Shown one piece after another: positions 46,795 through 58,508 of a stretch of 64,000 nucleotides of DNA; within the stretch, counting starts at the first letter, position 1; each line of letters opens with the position of its first letter. A program made the translations under genes and the position numbers. The stretch is from Paraphaeosphaeria minitans (lineage: Eukaryota; Ascomycota; Dothideomycetes; Pleosporales; Didymosphaeriaceae), in contig WJXW01000001.1 in NCBI GenBank assembly GCA_015832175.1, positions 1,240,001 to 1,304,000 of the forward strand, given 5' to 3'. Below the pieces are notes generated by a model that saw only the letters and a program-made list of their open reading frames with translations, was not told where the DNA came from and did not search any database.

Positions 46795-48878
46795 CTAATT
46801 TCCTCTGTAAGCGTCGAAACGCTTGTACGTGTACCCGATGAAGGGCAGGTTCATCTCCGCCGCCGCATCGTCACCCGCCTGCGCAGTCTGCGCACGCAAC
46901 GCTGCGCTGGTATCGTTCTGGTCGATCTCGTCAATGGGGAAGTACTGTGTGTCGACGTTGGACTGCAACTTCGGCTCGAATGGCGCACGGATACGGCGCA
47001 GACCGTCCCACTGCACACCGCGGAAGAAGGGATGTTGCCGGATTTCACTAGCCCCACCAATGCGGCCCAGGCGATGTTCGGCGTCGCAAATCAAGCTAGA
47101 CATGCGTTAGTATGACTCGCAAACACGAGAGTCAACACATCATGTACTCACCGCTTTACGAAATCCTCTGCCTCTGCTCCCAGCTGCTGGTCCGGAGGGA
47201 AGTGCAGATTTCGCGGCCAGTCGACAATTTTGCGGTATGTGTCATGCGGCTCCTCAGCGCAGAACGGAGGCCACCCGATCAAACACTCAAACATGATGGT
47301 GCCAACAGACCACCAGTCACAGCCATAGTCGTAACCTTGGCCACTGAAAATCTCGGGCGCAATGTAGTCGGGAGTACCCACAGTGGAGTATGCCAGCTGG
47401 CGACGGGACTTTCTCCAGGTGTTGATCTGCGCACGGTTGCTGACGGTAAGCTGGATCTGGTCCAGGTTCATTGAGTTTCGGTTTTCTCTGTTCGACTTGT
47501 GTGCGCCACCAGCTAGTAGCTTCTTGTAGTAGCCGGCCTCGTGCTCCTTGTGGAAACCAGTCGAGAGACCGAAATCGGTAAGCTTGATGTGGCCACCACG
47601 GTCCAAGAGGATGTTGTCAGGCTTGATGTCACTGCTTGAGGTCAATGTCAAAATATCCGGAGGTGGAAAGCAATGGTTTGGCTTACCGATGGATGAAACC
47701 AAGCTTGTGTACGGCCTCTATGGCAAGCGTGATTTCGGCCATGTAAAAACGCGTAATGTCTTCAGTGAAGATTTCGTACTTGATCAGCATAGTCATCAGA
47801 TCACCTCCGGGCAAGAACTCCATGAGCATGTAAAGGAAGGTGCTGTCCTGGAAAGTCGTGTGCAGCTTGACGACCCACGGGCTGTCCGACTCAGCGAGGA
47901 TGTCACGCTCCGAGCGGACGTGGGCAAGCTGGTCCTTCTTGAACTGTACAAAGTTGGTATGTGCACACGCGAGTGAGGAATAGAATAGAACGAACCATTT
48001 CAGCCTTGACAAGCGACTTGAGGGCGTAAATCTTGCCATCGTTCCTCCTCTGGACAAGTTTGACCTCTCCAAAAGCACCCTTACCAATAATCTTGAGTGT
48101 GGAAAAGTTCTCCGGTCGCTCCTTGGTTCGGAGGAAGCGAAGGTACTCGGCCTCCTGGCGTCGCATAGACTGCTCCTTCTGCGCTTTGCGGTTGTCGGAT
48201 AGGGAGGGCTCCTTCATGATGGATTCCATTTCCAAAGCACTACTCCGATGTTAGCGGTGTGTCTTGATACATTCTCTTCAGGTCTGCATACCGCTGGTTG
48301 CGATCCCGCGCTCGCTGCACGCTGTCCTTAAAGAAGGTGCTGACCAGGTTGATGGAGACCTTGCCCTGGCGCAGCACATTGTCCGAGTACTTCTCCGGCG
48401 TCTTTGGCGGAGGTTCCTCGTCGTTCAGCGAAGGCTGTCGTGGGTGGTGACCATATCCTCCTCCGTACGGGTAGCCCCTGTTGTCGGCGGTCCGGGGCCG
48501 CTGCTGGCTCGGTGAGGGCTGGCGGCCGCCGTAGGGACTCCCAGAACGACCGCTGCCGCCGAGATGCTGCTGTTGGAACTGCTGGGCAAGACCGTTGGCG
48601 GCTTCGTTGAAGCGGCCAGCGTTGGGGGCCTGCAAGTTTCCCTGTTGTCCCTGGTACTGGGCCTGCTGGTAGGGGCTCATGAAGTAGCCATTGCCGCCCG
48701 CGTATCCATTGCCCTGTTGGGCACCCCACACCTCCTGCTGGCCAGACTGGTTCGGGTAGACGGGCTGGGGAAAGGTGGACGGTGTGGTGGGGTACTGCTG
48801 CTGTCGTTCACCGGCGCCGCCGAAGCCAAAGGCAAGATTCAGGCGGTTGCCCTGCTGTTGCTGCTGCTGGTTGTTCAT
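46795..48878 (-). CDS. COT1: NDR-family kinase COT1
   Basis: Five exons on the minus strand: 48878-48292, 48239-47996, 47943-47687, 47631-47152 and 47095-46795, for 622 residues. The N-terminal 150 residues are Gln/Gly/Pro-rich (polyQ at 4-9). An MOB-binding region follows ([20 protein letters not shown]). Kinase features: [52 protein letters not shown], a basic insert with [19 protein letters not shown], and the AGC tail with the hydrophobic motif FIGYTYKRF, whose Thr is the usual activating phosphosite. COT1/Orb6/Cbk1 kinases act with MOB2 at the cell cortex to control polar tip growth and branching. The length agrees with the Neurospora protein. Confidence 0.96.
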
Positions 48879-50413
48879 GGCGGGCTGCAGTAGGCGCGAC
48901 GGGGCACCAGGACGGCGTCGCTAGGTGGGCGTTTGATGTATGGCGGGCGTGGTGGGACGGGGGAGGTGCGGGCGAAGGATGTGGCCGCAATTCGAGGGGC
49001 GTGGGCGTAGATGCGGGCAGGAACAGGCAGGTCGGGCCAGGTCGCAGCTGGCCAGGAATCACGCCGTCTGTTGTCTCGCCGAGCACGGGTTGGTAGAGCA
49101 CGAGCGAGCAGCAGAGTCAAGTGAAAGGGAAAGGATCACACAAGAGAAGGGAGTCGGTCGCAAGAGAGGTCCAAGTCAGGGATAACTCAAACGGCGAGAC
49201 AATGGGCGCCCGTCGCATGCGGTTTAGCGCATGTTTAGTGCAGAGACATGCAGTGTCGACGGCGCTCTCACGACAGCAGCCAACAGCCAACAGCCAACAA
49301 CCAACAGCCAGCAGCCAGCAACCAGCAACCAGCAACCAGCAACCAGCAACCAGCAGCCAGCAACCAGCAACCAGCCAACCTGCGATGCGGAGAGCGTGGA
49401 CCAGACGACTACCCAGGGCGACGTGCATGCTCTCTTTGCGCGACCCTCTGCACGCCTGCATTACGCGGCCCTGTGCGAGCTTCCCTTCCCTCGTCTTCTC
49501 TTCGCCCCGCTCCAGTACGGTACCTATATTTACCTACAGGCACGGCACACACCGAGACGCATCGGACCGCCATCTACCGCGTATCGATAGGGACGCCCAG
49601 CCCGATGCTCGAGCAATCCACGTCCCAAGCTCGGCCCAGCCACTTCTGCACTTCTTTACGGCTGCACCGCGCCACCCACGAAGCCTGGGACGAGACGTGT
49701 GCATTCCGCCACGTGCAGGCTCGTCTGTCGTTGCCAGCTTGGGCGACAGACTCCATCCAAGCGCCCATTGTTGCCAGCTTGAGCGACAGGCAGCACCGCC
49801 AGCGCCCATTGCTGAGAAGGCAACCTGCCTTCCACTCCCCAGGCGCATGGCACCGTCTTACATGCATCACGTCCAAGCACAGCACAGCACATCGCACAGC
49901 ACATCGCACAATTGCCCAAAACTAACCGTTTCCGCACGCGGCAATGCTTCGAATGAGTCTTCTCTCTACTGCTACACCTGCTCTCCCACCCATGTCGAGC
50001 ATCAAGCGTCCAACCATTAAATCATCATGTACAATAGTAATGTGCTGCTCGCCCCGTAATCAACTAAACTAGTACAATGGTAGACAAAACTCGCAAAGCT
50101 ATTGCAGCGTGCATCTGTCACCGAAGAAAGGGCATATAACTGGTGGCCACGGTTGGGCCACCGATCCAATGTGTCCGAGGACCAAGGGTCTCCGCCCCGC
50201 CCAATTGCCTCCGCGACGGGGCATGTGGTGCAACATAAGACGAGAATGCAACCCTTGCTCCGCTGTAAATGCCATGTCCAGGAAACGCCAAATGCGGGAA
50301 GGGATGCCAAGAGGGGACACAGCCGTGTCTGAATAGAAGCTAAATATTATAATCGGGCACGTCGAGTAGGGAGAGTCGTGTCCAACGCTCGGCGTTATGC
50401 ATTGTAATGCAAA
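48879..50413. other. Spacer upstream of COT1
   Basis: This 1.5 kb stretch includes the COT1 promoter and leader and the 3' region of the next gene. It contains a CAACCAG-type array at 49277-49378 and a GGTACCTA element at about 49518. Frames of up to 299 codons on the plus strand cross the array and have no domain. Confidence 0.5.
49277..49378 (+). repeat. CAACCAG heptamer array
   Basis: About fourteen copies of a 7-bp unit CAGCCAA/CAACCAG, about 400 bp upstream of the COT1 start codon. Being seven bases long, it keeps three frames open and generates spurious reading frames on both strands. Confidence 0.85.
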
Positions 50414-53400
50414 TTAGGCTTGGGTCATGAGGGCTTGGACCTTTTCGCGTTCGGCGACGATATCGGCCTGAAGCTTCCTGGTCCGCATCATGGCTTCGTC
50501 TCTGCAATTGAATTAGGAACCTTTCGGCCAGAGAACGGTAATGGGACTTACCTCTGGAACTGGAGATCGGCAACCTCCATCTGAGCCATGTTCATACGAC
50601 CCACGACCTCCTCCATCTCGTGGTCAGCATCTCTCAGAGCCTTCTCGAGCTCTTCAACACGCTTCTCGAGAAGTTCGGTCCTGGTGGCTTCGGCCATGGA
50701 CATCGCTGGCCCACTTGTGGTCTGGCTCAGGCGAGGCGCCCTCTGTGCAAACACTGGCGATGTCGGCATCTTCGGCGACAGAGCAGCGGGGCTCAGCAGG
50801 CCAGACTTCCCGCGGCGCAATTGGTTTGTGTTGCTCTCCTTAAGAGCCTGGACCTCGACCTCGTGCTTGGAGATGGCCTCCTCGGACGACTGCTGGGCAT
50901 TCATCACCTTCTCTTCCGCGTTCTTGAGCCGTCGCTCCAGCTCGATGATCTTTCCTGTAGACCTTTCCTGCTCTTGTTCACCACGAGCGACCGCATCCGT
51001 CAATCGTTTGCGTAGTGCTCCATTCGACTCAAGCTGCTGCTGGATCTTGCTAGAAAGCTCGTCCATGCGAGTTGCTGCTGCGAAGAGCTGGCTGCTCAGA
51101 TGTTGTTCCTTACCCAAGTGATCAAGCTCGGACCGTTGCAGTGCTCGGGCCTGCTGGCGATACTGCTCGGCTTCTTTCTGCGCATAATCGCGCTCGGCTT
51201 CTGCATCCGAGATGCTTCGCTTCAGCAGATCTAGGGTCCGCTCAGCCTCCTCACTGGCAACGCCCAGCGAATCTTCCGATTCCATCTGCTTGATGCGCGC
51301 GAGCGACAGGGCGTGCGTGGTTCTTAGTTCGTTGTACGATTTGTCGAGCGAGTAAGGTTGGTTCTCAATCCGAATCTCAGGGATGGTAATGTCGTTTTCG
51401 GTCAAGAGTTCACGAAGAGACGAGGTCTCTTGCTGGGCACGATCCAGGTCCATGCGTAGTCCACGAAGGCCATTTTCGCATTGAAACTTCTGCTCAAGAG
51501 CGTCATCAGCTCTATGTCTGAGTGAGTTCACCTCGCCCCTCAAGCTAGCAACCTCCTTATGGAATGCCGTGCGCCGAGGGGTAAGGTTCAACGCGTTGTC
51601 TCGCTCCATTTCCAACTCCTTGATGCGCCTCTCGAAGTCTCTTTGCTGCATCTCTTGTCGTTGTAGAAGATGCTTGAGAGCCTTGTGGAGGGCATCCCGT
51701 TGCTCTTCCAGCTCCTTGATAGGATTGCCCACTGCGAGGGGAGATGATCCCTCCAGGGGTGATGCGGCGCCGGATTTATCCTTGACCGAATTGGACCGCT
51801 GCAGTGAGCCTCTCTTGCTAGCGAAGCCAGAGCTTCGAGCGAGGGAATTTGATCGCGACAGACCCACACGCGGATTGGTCTGCTGTGGGGACTCTCCTTC
51901 CTCGGCAATCGCTCCGATCGGTTGGAAGCGAGGGGCTTGCTGTGGCATGTCCTGCTGCATCCTCCGCGTGTTGACAAGCATTTGGTTCTCTGTTCGCAAT
52001 TGCTGGATTTCCTGTTGCATGCGCGTCGTCTCGTACATGAGGCTTTGTGTATCGGCGGCTTCGGACTCTAAGCCTTCGAGGCGAGCTCTGAGCTGTGGCA
52101 CTACCTCGTCACGTAGATTGTCTCGTTCATTTCGGTGTTGTTCTAGCTCCTCCCGAAGGGCTGCCAATAGATCTTCGAAGTTCTCTTTGACCTGTCTTTC
52201 TTCAGCCAAACGTCTCTGAGCATCTTGTAAAGAGGCCTCGAGCTCTTTGACTTTGGAACCACCGGCAGCAGATGTGCCAGATGAACCGCTGGCCTTGTCT
52301 TCAAGTTGCTGGACTTGTTCTTCAAGGTCGCGACGACGCCGCAGTTCGTCCGACAAGCGTTCTGCCATCTGCACCTTCAAGGTGGCACGTTCCTGCTCTG
52401 CTTTCCTACGCAGCGTCTCGACCTCCTCCAGCTTGCTCTCAGGGTCCGAGATGGGGAAGCGGATGGAACTGGCACCCGAGTCTGAATAGTAATCGCTCGT
52501 CCGTCGATTGTCCACCGATATGGTGGTCATGGTCTCTGATTTCCATCGCTCCACCTCGTCCTCCAGCTCCAATTCCCTCCGGATGGAAGAAGCCAGCTCC
52601 GAGCTGACCTCACGGAGCTCGCGCTCTAGCTCTTCGACATGGGCGTTCATTTGGGGCGATGATGATAGAAGTGGCGTTCCAGGAACGGTGAAGTAAGATG
52701 GCTGAGACAAGGAATTTGCCATGGGTATATTTAGGCCAGTGAGCTTTGTCTTGGCTGACATTCCGGGTTGCTTAGGGAAACGCGGGGAAGCGGCAGGCGA
52801 CAAAGACCTCTCCGAGAATGTGGTTGTGGGCGACTCGCCGCCGTTTTGTTTGGCTGTGCTCCAGCCGAAGAATGAGGTGAACCCTGCGACCGGGGACTTG
52901 GGTTTGACAGGTCTTGCCTGTTCTTCGTCACGATCTTCGTCCGTCCCGTACAGATCGTCAATAAAATCTTCCGTCACTCCGTCCAGTCTCAATCGCAAGT
53001 CGGGTGGTGGTCGGGCTTCTGCTGTGTTGTACGCTGGCATATTCGGCATAGTAGGTGAGCGCGCGTGCTGTCCTTTCGCCGAAGCTCTCAATTCTTCTAG
53101 TCTGCTCTGTCGGTGTGCTTGAAAGCTGCTGGCAGACCGATCATGCCTTGGAACAGGGCCCGAGGAGACGCGAGCGTTGTTTGAGAGGAGAGAAGCCAGA
53201 CTGCCAGGATAATCCGGGGCGGTGGGAGTCAAAGGAGTCTGGCCGTGGGGCTGTCTGGAAGGGCTGTCAGTGTGTGGACGTTGGAGAGACGGTAGGGTAC
53301 AGCAGGACTTACTCGTCAAGGTTGCGCGGTACCAAGTCAAACAGGTCGACGCTGGCGGCGGGAGACGGCAACGCAGCGGCGCGGCGAGGGTCTTGGGAGT

Positions 53401-53683
53401 GTCGATTAAGGATATTGCGCCCGCTCTGTCTGTCGGATGCGAGGCCAGTGCCGTTGTTCGATTCAGCCGGCGAGTATCGTCCCACGACGGGCGATCCTGG
53501 TGGCAGGGGCTTCCGTCGCAATGGGGGTTGGACGGCGACGGGTGGTGCAAGCTGCGTAGCTTGCGAGCGCGTGAAGGACGCGAACGAAGGAATGGCAAGA
53601 GCAGCGAGGAAGGCAGGCTTCGCTCGCGGGGGAGACGAGGTGGAAGGCGCACCCCCAGACGGGCCTGGCTGGGGTGCTTGCAT
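50414..53683 (-). CDS. Large coiled-coil protein (Uso1-like, DUF7603-type)
   Basis: Three exons on the minus strand: 53683-53313, 53254-50552 and 50501-50414, for 1053 residues. The first 330 residues are disordered (Pro/Ser/Arg) with a short conserved FIDDLYGTDEDRDEEQ acidic motif and FTSFFGWSTAKQNG. The rest is near-continuous coiled coil. The most conserved block is in its middle: NPIKELEEQRDALHKALKHL, TPRRTAFHKEVASLRGEVNS, the CENGLRGLRMDLDRAQQETS segment, and LRELLTENDITIPEIRI. Fungal proteins of this layout are often annotated as intracellular transport protein UsoA-like, but the function is not established. The true N-terminus MQAPQPGPSGG sits in a different frame from the body and joins through the first intron. 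The long unspliced frame starting at 53688 is therefore not the start. Confidence 0.87.
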
Positions 53684-54877
53684 ATCAACGATTAATCCCC
53701 CCAGCTCAAGTCATGATCTTGCACAAAGTTGCTCGCCCAGGGTGGTGGAAGAATGCTCAGGCAGAAAGGAGAGGTCCAGACTAGCGCACGAACGGGTTCA
53801 GGTTGTCAGAGCGCGCTGGTGTGTAGATCGCGGGCGTGGAATTGGCTGTGTTCGGGGCCCAAGTGCCCACTCGTGGCGGCGGTTGGAGGCTGGCTTCGTG
53901 CGATGTGGATCTGGCGGCTAAGGGGGACATGCAGGAACGCGCGCGGCAGTGGGCACCAGCCAATGGGTCTTGTTCAGGGAAAGGGGCGAAGCGCTGGGAA
54001 GACAGCTGCGGGCGGGCGGGCGGCCAAGGGGATCGATGTTGATAACGGTGGGCATGTCGGGGTTTGGGAGATTCGATGCTGAGAAGAAACTGCCGTAGCT
54101 GGCCTTCCTTCACTTGTCGCCATGTCCGACAACGTACAGCCCACCGACATGCTCTCAGCAATCCCGTTCATGCTTTAGTGCCTGTCTCCTCCGTATGTTT
54201 GAAACACGTCCCGCTCCGGTAGGTACAGCCTAGCCTCGAGCCTCGCCGACCCTCATTACACCTGGAACTCTACCGCAGTAGTTGGCAGACGGCGCACTTG
54301 ACGACGGCGGATGGCTTCGGTCGCGCATGCAACCTTCCCTTTGCTGATGTGCCTACTGTGTATGTTCCCCACTCGTGGTGTGCGAATCTCTGCAAAGTCC
54401 GTATGGGCGTCTCGGAAAGGCAGCCACTACAATGCGGACATTGTGATTCCCCACATGCCGAGCAGGGGAGGGGCAGCCAGTGAACAGCGCAAACAGAACG
54501 ATGCGGTGATGGGCACGGTGGTCGGCTCGGCCGTGTCTCTTGGCCCACGACGAAAGGAGAGTTGCAATTTCGCTGAGTGCTTCATCCGGATAGACTCCGA
54601 GTCAGCTGTCGATGATTGATGATAGGTGTCTATCGGAACGGAACAACCTGCCGACCGGGGCCTCGGGGATCTGGGACCGTGCGCGTCATCGGTAGTCAGG
54701 CTGTCGTTCATGGCGCAGGCCTGGAGCACCTTCTGTCACGTCCAGACTCCACTCGTTGCGCCCGCGTTCAACAACATGCCCTTCTATACCATATTCCACT
54801 GATGCACTTATAGCATACTCCTACGAGGTACTTATAGCATACTCCCCACCGAGGCACTTGTAGCATAACCCTCCACC
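53684..54877. other. Divergent spacer
   Basis: 1.2 kb between the start of the coiled-coil gene (minus) and VPS37 (plus). Three imperfect copies of a CTTATAGCATACTCC-like element occur at about 54805-54870, just before the VPS37 start. No convincing frame. Confidence 0.5.
54805..54870 (+). repeat. ACTTATAGCATA direct repeats before VPS37
   Basis: Three imperfect copies of GCACTTATAGCATACTCC spaced about 28 bp apart, ending 8 bp before the VPS37 start codon. They lie in the leader or core promoter. Confidence 0.7.
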
Positions 54878-55695
54878 ATGGCCTTCCACTCCCCTCGCCA
54901 GTCGCAGAACTATTACGAGTTCAACCCCTCTACCCCACCACCGCCACCGCCCAAGCCCTCGGCGCACTCCAGCGGAACAGCAACACCGCAGACCGGTCCC
55001 CCGCTTCCTCCACCACCACAGTCCTCCCAACAGTCGGTCTCTCAGCCCTACCCCCACGGCTCGCAAACACAACCCCGCCAGCCTGCCGTTTCACCCCCCG
55101 AAGATGGTTGGCTGCCAGATGTTTTGAAGGACAAGGCGTACGTCACCGTTGAAACGTTTGGTGTCGGATGCTGAACTGGGCCAGCACCGTCGATCTCCAA
55201 CACGTCTTGCGGACCGCCGAACTACAGCATGCGCTGATCCACAACCCTGTGACGGCGCACCCCTCCGTTCCCGCATCCACGGCGCCGCTGCAGGCATTGC
55301 TTGCGCAGAACGCCGCGCTAGCTGAAAGCTTAAAGCAGCTCGAGGCGCATCTCCAGCGCCAGAGGGACAGTACGCAGTCGCGGCTGTTATCGTTGAAGGC
55401 TTCTGAGCGGCAGTGGAGAGCGAAGCAGGCCGAACAGGATGACGTCTTGCGCGAGTTCAGCGCGCCTGCTTTATACCAAAGACTGAGTGCCGCGGTCGGA
55501 GAACAGGAAGCGCTGTGCAGAGGCCTTGAAGAGAGCTTTCTCGAGGGCGAGGGCGCTGGTAGCACAGACACCGTTGCGAGCGAGCGCGAGGTGACCGAGT
55601 TTGTGCGCAGGCTTCGAGACGGACGGAAGGTAGCATACCTGCGAGCGGAGAGAAAGGAAAGGTGGGATGAAGGCCGGGTTGGCGGTTGGCGATGA
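54878..55695 (+). CDS. VPS37: ESCRT-I subunit VPS37-like (Mod(r) domain)
   Basis: Two exons: 54878-55137 and 55185-55695, for 256 residues. The N-terminal 75 residues are Pro/Ser/Gln-rich (FNPSTPPPPPPKPS). The motif DGWLPDVLKDKATVDLQHVL is joined by splicing. It is followed by LIHNP-VTAHPS, where the family has the start of its Mod(r) helix hairpin, then by a helical region (LAQNAALAESLKQLEAHL, RLLSLKASERQWRAKQAE) and a C-terminal helix with VTEFVRRLRDGRKVAYLRAER. This matches fungal Vps37 subunits of ESCRT-I, which sorts ubiquitinated membrane cargo into multivesicular endosomes. The assignment rests on layout and motif order rather than a strong signature. Confidence 0.78.
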
Positions 55696-56220
55696 TCTCC
55701 CAACTAAAATTTTGCCCGACCTTGCATGATCTGCGACGAGAAGGTGCACACATGCCATAGTGGCTTGACCCCAGCCTTTTGAGTCAGCCTAGCCGATGCA
55801 GGTTCGCGACGTAAAGGATCTGGGCGCCGTGTGCGGTTTGATCTCAAGGGGTGCCCAACGAACAATATACCCATGAGCTCCACGTTAGCCGGAGGTGACT
55901 CATGTCCCTTTCGTCGACTGCAAACGAAGAACCCTCGGCACGCATACCGACCGCGAAAAGAGAGAGTTGGGTATAGCATTTACACATACCGATACAAAAC
56001 CTATATGAACCATGCTCCAAACGCTAGTATGCGAACGATCTCCAGCACCACTATGTTACAGCATAAATGTACAGATCCGTGTGCAACGTTCCCTCCACCG
56101 TCTACCAATTGCTGCTTTCCATAGATGTGGTGTATCCTACACTCCGCCTGCTCCCTCGATACAACCCCACCGTCCCGGCTCTCCGCTTCTACTCCAATCT
56201 TACATCCCTTGCCCCATGTT
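55696..56220. other. Convergent 3' spacer
   Basis: 525 bp between the ends of VPS37 and the mitochondrial membrane protein gene. No feature recognised. Confidence 0.45.
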
Positions 56221-57039
56221 CTACTCCCAGATGCCAAACCACCTCTTCACTCGCCTCCTCCGGATACCATCTTCTCCAATATAGTACCTCGGATCCTCCA
56301 CGTACTCCTCGCCCCTCTCTTCGGCTTCCCTTATCTTCTCCAACCGGTATTGCTTCCTCTTCTCGATCTCCTCCTCCTTCTTCAGTCGCTTTTCCTGCAC
56401 ATTTTGCGTCTGGTGCGCCACGTGCATTTTGTAGACCTCGATGAAGCGATTGGTCGTTTCGAAGGGGTGGCGGAAGAATTCCTTGCGCGTAGGGACCAGT
56501 TCGCCGTAGATGGTCTTGGACATGAAGTCCATGTACCAGGCGGCGATTGCGAGGGATATGAGGATGCCCTGTCGAGAAAGTCAGCGTTAGCCAAGTGCTT
56601 GAGCCTGGAGGAGTGAGCGAGGCGGACGGCGGAGACGTACCAAGGTTATCCACAGGTGGATGACGCGGTTGTTCAGGAACCAGTGCGAGAAGGTTCCCTC
56701 TGGACTCATCATGTTCGGATACTTCTTCGTCGCCATTCGCTTCTTGTCCTCCTCTGTCAAGGCCGGGCCATAGCTGCGATAGCTCGTCTCGCTTCGCGGC
56801 GTGCGCTTGCCGTGGGAAGGCGGTCGGTACTTGTCGGGCTGCGGTATTGAAGGCGCGGCCTTTTGTTGCCGCTGTCTTCTTTGGAATTGTTCCGAGAGCG
56901 TCTTCGGATTGGAGGACGACGAGGAGGCATATCGGAGGCTTGTTGTGGACGGGAGCGTGAGGAAGGCGCGGGCTGTCGGCCGAAGAAGGAAGTGCGCTCT
57001 AGGTAAGAGCATCCGCGGTATTAATTGTGGCGTCGCCAT
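56221..57039 (-). CDS. Predicted mitochondrial inner-membrane protein (DUF5321-like)
   Basis: Two exons on the minus strand: 57039-56641 and 56568-56221, for 248 residues. The N-terminus (MATPQLIPRMLLPRAHFLLRP, RAFLTLP) is a typical mitochondrial presequence. A basic linker is followed by the conserved block KKYPNMMSPEGTFSHWFLNN and RVIHLWITL, which splicing joins to GILISLAIAAWYMDF to complete a single membrane segment. The C-terminal part (FFRHPFETTNRFIEVYKMH and a Glu/Lys/Arg-rich helix) faces one side of the membrane. The YP...SPEG.FS.W..NNR.IHLW pattern is what I recall from the fungal DUF5321 family; the function is unknown. It is divergent from the methyltransferase remnant at 57273. 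Confidence 0.8.
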
Positions 57040-57272
57040 TGTGAAGGCGGCACGACTTTGCGCAGCACAACTGTCGTGTTGAAGACGGAGAGCTGGAAGC
57101 TCAATCTTCAAAATGACGGCCGGCGTTTCTTCGGCGACTTTCACAACATCTTCACGCGAATGCTTGAGACCGCAAACATTCAATCTACAATTCCCTATCC
57201 CAACTAACAGGGAGACCTCTTCAATAGCAAAGATAATCCGAGTGATTCTAACACGTGGCATCCCAAATCGCA

Positions 57273-57780
57273 ATGGTCCCCGCGCCGCCTTCGTTCGGTT
57301 CGCAAGCGTACTGGAATCGGTACCGTAAGCGTTTCACGGCCAACCCAATTCCGTTCGAATGGCTCGAGGCTCCTACTGCGCTAGATCCGTACATCGTCGA
57401 CGCTTTGAGGGACAATAAGTTTTCAGAGTTGTAACTGCTGCACGTATGGTGCGGGACGTCGCTTCATTCCTATCACCTACGCTCGCATGTCGAGAAGCCG
57501 GTCAGATTCGGAACCTAGATTACTCAGATGTCGCGATTAAACTGGGGAGAAAACGAGAGTCCGAGATCTTCGAAGCAGGATGGTCAACTTCTGGGGAGAA
57601 CGCAACCAGTGTCCAGCCCGATAAGAATGCGCTCGAGCCAAACCAGGAGAAGCTGTCCACTCCTGCAACAAGTACAGCTGCCTTGCTCTCCATCCTCATA
57701 CATGACATGGTCTTCCGCAAATCTTTTAGACCAGTCCTCACTCCTCCGGGCTTATCAGGCTTCCACATACTCGGCATATA
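57273..57780 (+). pseudogene. Decayed METTL12-like methyltransferase
   Basis: The frame from ATG 57273 encodes MVPAPPSFGSQAYWNRYRKR and EWLEAPTALDPYIVDALR, then meets TAA at 57432-57434. Homology clearly continues past the stop in the same frame (LLHVWCGTSLHSYHLRSHVE) and then, after a shift of frame near 57500, as GQIRNLDYSDVAIKLGRKRE. A further piece, SANLLDQSSLLRAYQ, is back in the first frame. The SAM-binding glycine motif (VGCGTS in active relatives) reads VWCGTS here. Stop, frameshifts and the damaged motif together indicate a dead copy of a small class I methyltransferase. The sequence runs directly into an unrelated regulator fragment at about 57780. Confidence 0.75.
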
Positions 57781-58260
57781 GAGAAACTATGACCTTTGTG
57801 AACGCACTGGAACCTTTACTCCCGATGAACTGGACCATCGAAATCGATCCTCAACTTTTGATCCTTTCGTTTCTGTCTCTTCTCCCTTTGTCGGACATGG
57901 ACTCTCAACTGCTCGACTCCTACATCAATGAACTCTTCCCCAAATGCTCGCTCGATGTAGATTTCAACATATACCTCTCCACTTTCTCGATTCCTGTAGC
58001 ATATGAGTACGAATCACTCCGCCATACATTGCTTGCTGCATCTGCGTGCGAGTTGTATCACTTTGGTGGAGACCGGCGTCGGACATGCGGAAACCATGTT
58101 ACAGATTGTAGAAGTGAAGAGGCTCTCCGCGATGCTCTACTTGCACGACCGGGTCATAGCTCCACACGCTTCAACAGGAATGTCTCAAACAGATCCCGGC
58201 TAGTAGTGGGGGTTCCCTGTGGCCGCTGTTCGTACTGGGCAAGTCGAATTTGAGTAACCA
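57781..58260 (+). pseudogene. Fragment of a fungal-specific transcription factor domain
   Basis: Directly after the methyltransferase remnant the same frame reads FVNALEPLLPMNWTIEIDP, LLDSYINELFPKCSLDVDF and PVAYEYESLRHTLLAASACE. This helical pattern is the one found in the C-terminal half of Zn2Cys6 regulators (fungal_trans_2 type: long helix, then 'SLRHTLLAASA'). A frame change near 58070 is needed to continue as GHAETMLQIVEVKRLSAMLY and LHDRVIAPHASTG, which ends at TAG. No DNA-binding domain is present. It looks like a truncated, frameshifted remnant fused by rearrangement to the methyltransferase piece. Confidence 0.6.
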
Positions 58261-58508
58261 TGACCAAACTCAGAAGCAGTCTCGCTATCTGGAAGGCTCC
58301 CACCATGCGCGGACGAGAGTCGAGAGGAATATCATGCGAAGACTGACAGCGCATGACGATCTGTTGCAACAAACATGTGAGGATGACCCGGCTCTGAACG
58401 AAAATGAGCGGTGGGTGCGTCTTGCATCAGCTGGGGCTGAGAAAGTTATGTATCCTAGAGCCATGACCTGTATTCCATACTTTACAGTACCAGTGTATGC
58501 AAGCGAGC

